A stretch of DNA of 33,950 nucleotides. It comes from Silene noctiflora (Eukaryota; Streptophyta; Magnoliopsida; Caryophyllales; Caryophyllaceae). Shown piece after piece: positions 20,532 through 29,240 of the stretch (positions within the stretch are counted from its first letter, which is position 1; each line of letters opens with the position of its first letter). The notes below the pieces were generated by a model. It was not told where the DNA came from. It worked only from the letters and a program-made list of their open reading frames with translations, and ran no database searches. The stretch covers positions 42,303 through 76,252 of the forward strand of contig VHZZ01000036.1 in the NCBI GenBank assembly GCA_009801015.1, read 5' to 3'. The position numbers were made by a program, and so were the translations under genes.

Positions 20532-21150
20532 CTAGTATAGATCCCGCGCAATGCGCGGTATTTATAGAGTATTTATTTTTTAGGGTGTTCATTTATAATG
20601 GAAAACTAAAGGTATAAAAGATGTATTTTTATGAAATCTATATTTTTTTTTACCATAAAATTAAAGATTCATTTTATAAATTTTCTCCAATTATTTTAAT
20701 GATTTTTTTTGTCACAAAGTTAATGGTAGGTATATATCAAGTTATTCTCTAAATCTATAAGTATTCCACTTAATGAAAAATTTACCAACTTATAGTTTAT
20801 AGTTTAACATCAATTTTACATTATTTTAATGAAAAATCATAATTTTGAATTTAATTATAAGATTAAAGTTTAATTATAAGATTATATTTTAATGAAAAGA
20901 TAATAGTTTAAAGAAATAAAATTTTACTTGTTTCTATATTTAGATAGAAGCATTTGGAGAAAACAGTAAGAGGCTGAATTATGAGATAAAACCATAAGAA
21001 GATGATTTTATTTATTTATGGCATATAAATAAAAAGAGGATTATGAGATCAATTAATGAAAGTGGGGACCACTATTAGAAGGTGAATATTTAGGGAGGAA
21101 AATTGAGCGGGAAAAATTATAATCTTGTTAATCTTTTAGTATATAGAGGA
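20532..21150 (-). mobile_element. Complete non-autonomous Helitron (619 bp)
   Basis: Read on the minus strand, it starts at 21150 with TCCTCTATATACTAAAAG, the usual TC..CTATATACTAAAAG 5' end. It finishes at 20532 with CCGCGCATTGCGCGG (hairpin) followed by GATCTATACTAG, the hairpin plus CTAG 3' end. The base before the 5' end is A and the base after CTAG is T, the A/T insertion site of Helitrons. There are no inverted ends and no target duplication. The interior is AT-rich with no Rep/helicase, so it moves only with help in trans. Confidence 0.88.
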
Positions 21151-21340
21151 TGAACGGTCAAGAGGCTTGATATCATTCATCATCTAGGAAAAAACAATTT
21201 AAAAAAATTATACTCAATATGCTATTAGATGCATAGACGTCTAAGACCATGTTCAGCTATGAGTGCGAGAATAGGACCTCCGTTTTTTATCAAAATTTAT
21301 AAAGTTTTATTGATGAAATTCAATTTAAACAAATATAATA

Positions 21341-21562
21341 CTCCCTCCGTCCCGGTCATTTGTTTACTTTTGCGTTTGACACAAAGAATTTAAGGAAAGG
21401 GGAGGAGACCATTTGAGGATAGTGTTATTAGATGACACATGTACAATAATGAAATTGGATGATCAGATAACTCATTAGAGGCATGCCTAATATAGAATGG
21501 TAAACAAATGAATTAGACACCCTAAAATGAAAATGGTAAACAAATGAACGGGGCGAATGGAG
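21341..21562. mobile_element. Stowaway MITE, intact
   Basis: It starts CTCCCTCCGTCCCGG and ends with the near reverse complement (GAACGGGGCGAATGGAG); ATTTGTTTAC/GTAAACAAAT continues the arms. It is flanked by TA on both sides (21339-21340, 21563-21564), the Tc1/mariner target. 222 bp, no coding capacity. Confidence 0.88.
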
Positions 21563-21756
21563 TACATTCGTGCATTCATAATTAGAGCCTCATTTTTTTT
21601 AGAACACAAGATCTCGATTTGTTTTAAAACGCCCATGATTAGATCTAGATGATTCGTCATGAAAACTGCTATCTTTGAATATATATTTCATATTATTTGC
21701 TCAACTATTTTAAGAAATATTAGAAAAATATGTGCTTGGAAAATTTTACAATTCTA

Positions 21757-21952
21757 CCCGTCTCGGTTAATTGTTGTCATTTGGTTTTGGCACAAAGACC
21801 AAGGAAAAAGAGAGGGACCAATCATTAAATGATAACTGGACCAAGTTGAATACGAATGATCAACTTGTTCATCAAATAGATTATTTAAATAAAAATGACA
21901 ACAATTAACAACCCAAAATAAAATAAGATAATAAATAACCGGAAGTGAAGGG
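21757..21952. mobile_element. Degenerate Stowaway-type MITE
   Basis: It starts CCCGTCTCGGTTAATTGTTG and ends in a partly matching inverted arm (ACCGGAAGTGAAGGG), with TA on both sides. The interior shares words such as CACAAAGACCAAGG and ACAACAATTAAC with the elements at 24917 and 27723, so all three belong to one diverged group. Confidence 0.65.
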
Positions 21953-22376
21953 TACACTTCTTACAATTCAAACCTAGCAATTTAATCATAACCATGTAGT
22001 TCCAAAGTAGTACCTCAATTGTACAATAATAATACCAACTTTACCTCTTTGGTATTAATAATTTAATATCTCAATTTAGTAGCAAATGATGTCTTATCAA
22101 AAGTCTCATTAGTTAACCTTTTCTATCTCCAAAATGAATGGAATATGAATGATTACTTTTACAAACAATGTTATCAGATGTTGTCCTATAACCTTATAAC
22201 ACTAGGCACATGTTTGTGTTCTTCATTTTGGGGCCTGTATCAAGACTGTTTCTGTTCAAAACAATCTTTAATTTATCAAATTTGATCCAAAATTTGAAAC
22301 TAGATAGTCACTATTATGAAGAATTGATTGTATAAAAAATGAAGACATACATTTTGAAACTTTTACAGACTTAAAA

Positions 22377-22599
22377 TCTCTTGTTAGGACAATATTACAG
22401 TATATTTTGTAATATACCGTAATCAGAATAATATCAGTATTAGAATAAGTTATATTATATAGCGATATTAGTTGATATGATTTAGATACTCTGAGTACTA
22501 TATATATGGTACCATTGTAATCATTCGAACTATGAACAATCGTCAATAATACGATAACTATTCTTATGCAATTCTCCTCTCTCCGATTCTATTATCTCT
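22377..22599 (+). mobile_element. Probable solo LTR
   Basis: 22382-22594 starts TGTTAGGACAATATTACAG and includes a TATATATATGG promoter-like run followed by GAACTATGAACAATCG, in the style of a short copia LTR. TCTCT lies immediately before (22377-22381) and after (22595-22599), a 5-bp duplication as expected for LTR elements. The right end (CTATTA) does not show the usual CA, so the boundary is uncertain. No internal retrotransposon sequence adjoins it. Confidence 0.5.
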
Positions 22600-22935
22600 T
22601 TATAACGATACGCGGAGTAAGTATACGCGATAACAAAATAAGTTTCTATTAGGGTGATTAGTTATAAGATGAAAAAGGGACAAATATACTTCCACTTGCG
22701 GATATAGCACAAACTTTTTGTTAGTACCTAGTCCCTATGGATCCTTCTTTTGTGTCGTCTACCTTACTTGACATGTTTTAAGTTTAGGGTAAATATTACG
22801 GTCTTAAACAAGAATTTGATTATAAAAAGCATGCAAATACGTCATATATTCAAGTTATAATTATTTTAACAATATTTTTATTTCTTTAAGTTTCATGATT
22901 AGTAGATATAGACATATAGTATGATGTTTAATTAA
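22600..22935. other. Unassigned AT-rich intergenic stretch
   Basis: No gene, repeat or mobile element recognised in this 336-bp stretch. Confidence 0.5.
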
Positions 22936-23254
22936 TAAAATAATCTCTCCCCTACAAAATTTGGATAAAACCTAATAAAAGTCATTATGCTTTGAGATAG
23001 TTAGAGAAAACGATTGCAGATCTGTAATTGGCGTGGTATATGTAAAAGTCATCCAAGGTTATAGAATCACAAGGGAAAAAAATTAAACAAGATGTTTTTG
23101 AAACAATAATTAATAAATTAATCTTTTCTCCACGTACAAAATTTAGGATCATAATGCTTGCAATCGTTAGAGAAAACAATTGCATATTCACAATCGAGGT
23201 GGCTTATATGAAACCATCCACAACTATAGAATCACAAGGGAAAAAAATTAAACA
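22936..23254. repeat. Diverged two-copy tandem repeat, period about 177 bp
   Basis: Copy 1 (about 22936-23088) and copy 2 (about 23114-23254) share CTCC...TACAAAATTT, GTTAGAGAAAAC, ATTGCA and ATAGAATCACAAGGG followed by an A-rich end. They differ by many substitutions and small deletions, so the duplication is old. Frames in the region are not conserved-looking. Confidence 0.7.
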
Positions 23255-23486
23255 CGTGATTTTAGAAAAAAGAAAATATCACATCATACAGATAGATAAT
23301 CACATCGCCTATTCCATATATTATTACTCTGTAAATTTTATAACTTGACTCGAATATTTCACATATTAATTAGTCTTCTTTTTTGGTATATAGACACAAT
23401 ATATATTAATTAGTCTTCTAGAGTGGACAAAGTTATAAACATAGTGGTCCATTTAGAGCAACTGTGCAAGAGCAAGACAAACAGCA

Positions 23487-23660
23487 ATTCTCATTTGTGA
23501 CGGAAGGTATCCGTCACAAATGAGAAGACGGATACCATTTTGTGAGACAAAATGCCCAAATAGAGGAGAGAGGAAAGCAAGTGGGGGTGCCCCCACCTTG
23601 TCCCCCTATTTGTTTTGTGAGTGACGTTACCCGTCACAAATACCGACCCGTCACAAGGGA
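23487..23660. mobile_element. Fold-back element with nested palindromes
   Basis: Left end: 17-bp perfect arms TTCTCATTTGTGACGGA and TCCGTCACAAATGAGAA around a 5-base loop (23487-23525). Centre: GTGGGGG-TG-CCCCCAC at about 23582-23597. Right end: two further CCGTCACAA words near 23630-23658, inverted relative to the left TTGTGACGG. CAAATAGAGG and CCCCTATTTG pair across the centre. Such GTGACGG-ended fold-back MITEs are a known style in plants; no clear target duplication was found. Confidence 0.65.
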
Positions 23661-23779
23661 GACGCTTTGGACAAACAAAAACCTCTTAGTCATTATCTTG
23701 ATTCAATTTCACATACTGTCTCCACATTTTGCCCATATTATCTCATTTAATCATCTCACGACATAAATACATAAATACA

Positions 23780-24790
23780 TTTAGCTTTCTTTTATTGTTA
23801 ACAGTAAAATTTATGACGATCAATAAAAAATATAAGGTAATACGTTATATTTATATATAACATCAGTAAGTTTTAGTACCATCCTCTCTAAATCAGAGTC
23901 CAGAATAACAAGCTTTATATAAGATTATATGAGCGAGTGACTAAGTAGCACCAAAACGGACACGGACACGTGATACGGCATCCCATGAAATTTAGGACAC
24001 GGGACACGCTATTTAAATTTAATAAAATATATATTTTCTGGTAATAAATAACGTATGATTTCATATTTTTAATGTATTTGATATTAAATTTACATAAGTG
24101 AAGGTAGAATTTGACGTTGAATATAGCTAACTCTTATTTCCCACCCAAACCCATCTTATAATCAATCTCTTTTGACATTTTATTCCTCGTCTAACTATAG
24201 ACGTGTATCCGACGAGTGTCGGGTGTCCAGTTGTCCGACACGGTGTCGGACACGGGACGACTAGTTGAGAGGAGTGTTCGTGCTAACTAGGCGAGTGATT
24301 CTAACTTCTCAGTCTCTATACTACCATGTAATGCCTTATATCATTGTCTGTCTGTTAAAGACTCTTACACCTGTTATCATCGCATTGGTTTTTTTTATCG
24401 TTTAATAGTAAAATTTATGACAATCAATAAGAACTTGAGATAACACCATCGAGTTTTATTATCATCTTCTTTATTTATAGTCCACTATAGGTAACATGAG
24501 AGAGTATTATCAAGTCTCAATATTATCTGGTGACATCTTATCAGTATCTGTCCGATAAAGATGCTTGACAACTATTGTCATCACACTTGTTTTTGTACCA
24601 TTAGCTATAAAGTTTATGACAATCACTAAAAATATGAGGTAACACCTTCGAGTTTCACTCTTTTGTGCGTCCACTAAAGTAACACGAGGGAGTTTTATTA
24701 AGTTTCGACAGTTAATACTACCTGGTGACGATTTATCATTGTTCGTCCGATAACGACTCTTGACAACTGTTGTCATCGCATTGGTTAGTA
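23780..24790. repeat. Degenerate tandem-like array (~195-bp unit) with a GACACGG insert
   Basis: The motif chain (AGTAAAATTTATGACAATCA, AGGTAACAC, CGAGTTT.ATTATC, GTAACA.GAGAGAGT, TGTCCGATAA, TTGACAACT.TTGTCATCGCA) recurs at about 23780, 24405, 24600 and partly at 24340 and 24730. Between the first and second occurrences, about 23950-24262 carries GGACACGG words and the palindrome TCCGACACGGTGTCGGA, the signature of another dispersed repeat inserted there. The minus-strand frame at 24510-24881 is a reading of the array and shows its internal repetition. Confidence 0.6.
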
Positions 24791-24916
24791 AGGTGGAAGC
24801 TTGACTCAACACCCACTCACGGGCCTCCAATGTAGATATTGGTCTGTGTTTTTCTTCACGATGTGCACCCTTCATAGACATGTTGCCAAATTGTACACCG
24901 TGTCCATTAGTATTTA

Positions 24917-25118
24917 CTATCTGTCTCGATCAATTGTTATCCTTTGATTTTGGTATAAAGACCAATAAAAAATGAGGGAGCCAATTATAAGATGATAAGT
25001 GGACCAAATTTAGTGTGAATGATCAAATTACTTATCAAATGTTATCCTAAAATATAAAGGATAACAATTAACTGAAACACCTCGAAATAGAATATGACAA
25101 CAAATGACCAGGATGGAG
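24917..25118. mobile_element. Degenerate Stowaway-type MITE
   Basis: It starts CTATCTGTCTCGATCAATTG and ends CAAATGACCAGGATGGAG; the outer arms pair imperfectly, and TA precedes it. The interior (GTATAAAGACCAATAAAA, GGATAACAATTAAC) matches the diverged group at 21757 and 27723. Confidence 0.6.
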
Positions 25119-25120
25119 AA

Positions 25121-25624
25121 TGTTCGTTGGGCTTGAAGTGTGGATGAAACTGCAGGCCTCCCCAAACCTGATGCCAATTCCACTTTAGAATTGAGAGGGG
25201 TGAGATTCGAACCCGTGACCTTGAGGTCACACTGGCTCTGATACCATGTCAAGAAACAATCTTAACCAAAAGTTTAAGCTAATGGTTGGAGTCCCAAGAT
25301 CGGCTTTATACTCTAATAGTAACGCTTAATCTTTGATTTTAAGCCACACATGCACTAAATTAATAAAATTCTTGATTACTATCCTATACTGAATACAAAG
25401 CATTTTCTAAGATAAAAATGTAAATATATCATGCATATTATAAAGTCGTTGTATGTCGTATGATAGTTTTACACAACACCAAACGTTGATATATCATGCA
25501 TATTATAAAGTCGACATTTTCTATTGGTACAATTCCGATTAGGATTGGATAGCCTAGCATATTTATTGAAGTATAGTAAGGATCGGAGTCTAATCATCAA
25601 TCAATTTTGAGATATAATCTCACA
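25121..25624 (-). mobile_element. Retrotransposon LTR plus primer site (truncated LTR/TRIM element)
   Basis: On the minus strand, 25624-25247 starts TGTGAGATTATATCTC and ends CTTGACA, framing a TG..CA LTR of about 378 bp. It is followed at once by TGGTATCAGAGCC (25246-25234), the classic initiator tRNA-Met primer-binding site. About 110 bp of internal sequence follows, including GGGTTCGAATCTC, before the Stowaway element. Inside the LTR, ATATCATGCATATTATAAAG occurs twice about 64 bp apart. No protease, RT or integrase sequence is present, so the element is truncated or a TRIM. Confidence 0.7.
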
Positions 25625-25639
25625 TCGCACTTGACTTGT

Positions 25640-26106
25640 TACTAGTTTTCGATACTTGGCTGTATTATTGACTCGACAAGTATGACTCGACTAAGGCCGA
25701 TAATGTGACGATCCAAACACCTCAGAGCGGGATCGATTACGGGACGACGGACCTTAATGTCCCTTGGAAATAAGGACCATCCTAGGGAAATTTGTCGGAC
25801 ATAGAAATGTAAATGCATGTGTGAATGTGTCTAGTGGCGCATAGTGACTGATATTTACGTGACAATTCAGAGAATTGAGTCCCAGGGCGTACCCTCTTTG
25901 TATATCATACTTGACCCAGATAAGTTAATACCCATATACTCTCCTTCCCTTAAGTCCCATCTCATGCAACCTACACTAAATGATAAAAAATAAAATAAAA
26001 TATGTCTTTGATATGTATATAATAATATGGATAATGTGTGACGGAGCAACTTTTCTTATTACGACCTTATTTTAAAACCGTATTAATCATGTTTATGAAG
26101 TAGTAA
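25640..26106. other. Unassigned intergenic sequence
   Basis: About 25700-25900 is less AT-rich than its surroundings (GACGATCCAAACACC, GGGACGACGGACC) and may be a decayed retrotransposon piece, but I see no ends, motif or open frame that supports a call. Confidence 0.35.
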
Positions 26107-26276
26107 GGCCTTGTTCGTTTTGGTTGAAAAGGGCTGAGCTGAACGAAGTAATCAGAATTGAATGGAGTTAAGCTTAAATGAATAGAGTTGAAGTTGAGTT
26201 AATTTGAGCTGAAATAAACCGAATGGAGTTGAGCTAAATTGAAATGAGTTGAAATTAAGCCAGAATGAACAAAACC
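26107..26276. mobile_element. Tourist-like MITE (PIF/Harbinger type)
   Basis: It starts GGCCTTGTTCGTTTTGG, and its end reads inverted as GGTTTTGTTCATTCTGG (14 of 17 match). TAA precedes it and TGA follows, a possible worn TAA target. The 170-bp interior is made of ATGGAGTTGAG-type words. It lies about 490 bp upstream of the BIG GRAIN 1-like ATG, in the likely promoter. Confidence 0.6.
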
Positions 26277-26764
26277 TGAACATGGTTAATACTAATTTGG
26301 AGTTCTAGGTCTCAAATCGGTTGAGGTCTAGACCCCATGTATGTCTCAAATCGATTCACAATTAAACCATTAACCAAACCTACATCAACATCAAAATTAA
26401 AAGAAAATGTATAATTTCAAGATTAAGTCTTTTCAGTAATAATTTCTTTATAACCTCGCGATATCTGAAATGAAAATTTAGCGAATTTTGATTTTTTTTG
26501 TCGGATCACGAGCTTTCTATATAGCCAATCCACATCTTCATGTACTATCAAATCTAAGTACTATCTACCAATGGATTAAAGTTTATGGTTCCCATTCTCT
26601 TTGGGTCATTCTTTATCCTCACTTGAGAAAAAAAACAATAATCTCATTTTGAGCATTTCTTAGCCATAAACCTTATTTATATTTGTACGTACTTTTATCA
26701 TTTTTCCCATTACACAATTTTATCATCTAAGACACTTCTCTTCCATTGCAATATAATTCTCAAA

Positions 26765-27050
26765 ATGTCCATCACAACTCTCCACCGACGAGATAACTCC
26801 GGTGAGCTAGACGTTTTTGAAGCGGCGCGTTACTTCTCCGGCTACAATGAGAATAATGTTCTTGTTGGTGATGAAGAGAAGGTGACCAAAAAGGGAAAAC
26901 AGGGGAAATTAAGGCCAAGAGGAGCTAGTTTAGACATGCCCTGTTTTAAACAAAATCATCAATATTACTACAAAGAATATCATCAAAATTATACATTAGC
27001 TCGACTCGAGCAACACCATCAAAACCAACCACAACAACAACCACCACTAC

Positions 27051-27082
<32 letters not shown>

Positions 27083-27718
27083 ATCATGAAAGAAAATAAG
27101 AAATTCAAGCAACCAAGTTCCCCTGGTGGGAAGCTAGCTCAGTTTTTAAACTCGATATTTAACCAAAGTATTATAAGCTCGAAAAAGAAGAAACTACCAA
27201 AAACAACATTGTCGATGAAAGACGAAGATGAAAGTCCTAGTGGTAGAAGGCTAAGGAGGAGTAGTATTAGCCATTTTCGGTCGACAAGCAGTATTGTTGA
27301 TGAGAAAACATATTACTCTTCTTCTATTTCAGGGTTTCAAACACCGCGAATTCCTTACACAATCAACACTCCTACGAAAACTTACCAAAATGTTAAGAGT
27401 TTTCAAGATTACAAGCAAGTTTTAGCAACTTTGTCTAAGTACAAAATTCAAGAAAAAGAAGTTGCAAAAATTTCTAAGGATGCCAAGGTAATTAGAGGAG
27501 ATGATTATTATAGTAATAATCGTCGTAATTATGAAGAAATTAACAAGATTAATGAAGATAATAAAATGGATGATTATGAAGATGTAGAAAGTGATGCAAG
27601 TTCTGATCTTTTTGAATTACAAATTGATGATGAATTTACATTTTGTTCAAAGGGGTTGCCTGTTTATGAGTCTACTCGTATGGAAAACATCAAGCAAACT
27701 TCACCAACTGCAAAATAA
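26765..27718 (+). CDS. BIG GRAIN 1-like protein (BG1), intronless
   Basis: A 317-residue single-exon protein. Family blocks appear in order: GELDVFEAARYFSG (13-26), GGKLAQFLNSIF (121-132), SISGFQTPRIP (187-197), an acidic SDASSDLFEL (276-285) and GLPVYEST (297-304). Residues about 82-106 are a Gln-rich run with CAA repeats. Rice BG1 is a plasma-membrane-associated positive regulator of auxin response and transport that raises grain size; the function here is inferred from that. There is no signal peptide or membrane span. The length fits BG1-like proteins, and the ATG is the first in frame, shortly before the conserved block. The upstream 480 bp holds a Tourist-like MITE; a Stowaway MITE begins four bases after the TAA. 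Confidence 0.9.
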
Positions 27719-27722
27719 ATTA

Positions 27723-27929
27723 TTTCCACCGTCCCGGTCATTTGTTGTCCTATTCTATTTTTGGGTGTAGTCGTCAATTGTTACTCTTTCTATTTTAAGA
27801 ATTAGATTGATGAACGATTTGATTATTCACACTCAATTTGGTTCATTTGTCATTGAGTAATTGTCGTCCTCTTCTCTTTCCTGAGTCTTTGTGCCAAAAT
27901 CAAAGGACAATAATTGACGGGAACATGAG
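27723..27929. mobile_element. Stowaway-type MITE forming the 3' end of the BG1-like gene
   Basis: It starts TTTCCACCGTCCCGGTC and ends in the imperfect inverse (TTGACGGGAACATGAG), with TA on both sides (27721-27722, 27930-27931). It shares TTTGTGCCAAAATCAAAGG with the other members of the diverged group. Because the stop codon ends at 27718, a 3' UTR of ordinary length would be mostly MITE. Confidence 0.75.
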
Positions 27930-28032
27930 TATTTGGTTCATTTGTTGTGGATATTTAATCATTGAATCATGAAGTGAGTATGAGAAAATAGATTATTGGT
28001 GTTTATGATGAATTTATTAAGTGCTTAGGTCC

Positions 28033-28432
28033 GATTGTCGAGTGTCAATTTGTTATGTTCTTGTATCTTGTTAATGTAAAAAAATTGTTTCTCGTAGTAA
28101 TTTAACTATGTAAATTACAAATTTGGCTACGATGATCTTTCAAAAATATCAGTCTTGTACTTTAGAGTGAGGTACAAAGTTAAATCGAATTTAACATGTT
28201 CAAAAAAAAGGTCATAAAAAGACAAATACTTTTTATCTCTAATTGTCGAGTACTAATTTGTTACTATATACTTGTATCTTAATGCAAACCCACTCGTTGT
28301 AACTTGTGTAACCTAATCAGGTAAATTACAAATTTGGTCGAGATGGTCTTTTAAAAATATTCGACTTAGAATAAGGTATCATAATTAGATCGAATTTAAC
28401 ATATCTAAAAACGTTCCTATAAAAAGAAAACT
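28033..28432. repeat. Two-copy diverged tandem repeat, period about 205 bp
   Basis: Both copies contain GATTGTCGAGT/AATTGTCGAGT, AATTTGTTA, CTTGTATCTT, GTAAATTACAAATTTGG, GATGATCTTTCAAAAATAT/GATGGTCTTTTAAAAATAT, ATCGAATTTAACAT and CATAAAAAGA/TATAAAAAGA. Copies are roughly 28033-28236 and 28237-28432. No gene is seen here. Confidence 0.7.
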
Positions 28433-28760
28433 TTTTTTTTGCATCTACTTAGATAAAATAGCTTAACTTCAATACATTTGTAGTACAGAAATTTTTCATT
28501 TTACAACGTAAATAAAAGTATAAAATTAAACATATAAAGTCAATAAACTTGATATTTTCTGTCTGAATACAAAAATCCGAAATATCTAAATCCAATTTTT
28601 CACTTTATTATTAACCGAGCATAAAAACATAAGACATAAAAACTCTACAAACTTGCCAATTCACACTGCTATTATTCAAATCCGAATTACCTTAACTCGA
28701 ATTTACACTTTTTTTTTTTATCCTAACAACTTAAATTTCATACCATAAATTCGGAAATTA
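28433..28760. other. Unassigned AT-rich intergenic stretch
   Basis: About 330 bp of AT-rich sequence with homopolymer runs. No gene or mobile element recognised. Confidence 0.5.
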
Positions 28761-29017
28761 CTCCCTCCATTCAATTCCACACTACCACTTTCTTTTTTCA
28801 CGTTTGCCAACGCGTGTTTTACGTGGTAAATATTATTAGCTACGTATTTCCAAAAACTATAAAAGTTAGTATTTATAATATATTCGTAAAGACGAATCAA
28901 ACAAGATCCCACATGAATATAATTTCATTTACGTATTGAGAGAAAATTGAATTTGAATACTCGCTTGTGAATAGTGTGCAAAATAGATAGGGGTAGTGTG
29001 GACTTGAATGGAGGGAC
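28761..29017. mobile_element. Stowaway MITE just upstream of the RRM gene
   Basis: It starts CTCCCTCCATTCAATTCC and ends with the near reverse complement (GACTTGAATGGAGGGAC); CACACTACC and GGTAGTGTG extend the arms. TA lies on both sides (28759-28760, 29018-29019). 257 bp. It ends 223 bases before the RRM ATG, so it probably overlaps the promoter or leader. Confidence 0.85.
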
Positions 29018-29059
29018 TATTAATTACCATATAACTATTGAGAAAACCGATATAAACAC

Positions 29060-29201
29060 ACCTCCACAGTCCCAGTCCACCTCCGACCCAACCCGGGCTA
29101 GGAACTCAAAAGTCGAAACTACAAATAAATACCTCCACAGTCCCAGTCCACCTCCGACCCAACCCGGGCTAGGAACTCAAAAGTCGAAACTACAAATAAA
29201 T
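29060..29201. repeat. Perfect 71-bp tandem duplication in the RRM gene leader
   Basis: 29060-29130 and 29131-29201 are identical over all 71 bases, each running from ACCTCCACAG to ACAAATAAAT. Perfect identity means a very recent duplication or an assembly artefact. The unit is CT/CC-rich in its first half, as plant leaders often are. Confidence 0.92.
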
Positions 29202-29240
29202 ATCACCGATCCAGATCCAAACCCGATCCATACCTCCACA

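Noticed and set aside
24510..24881. 123-codon minus-strand frame
   Set aside because: Its internal repetition mirrors the degenerate DNA repeat array; no recognised protein family.
25190..25230. Box B-like GGGTTCGAATCTC, possible tRNA gene
   Set aside because: It lies just inside a retrotransposon primer site and has no acceptor stem or box A.
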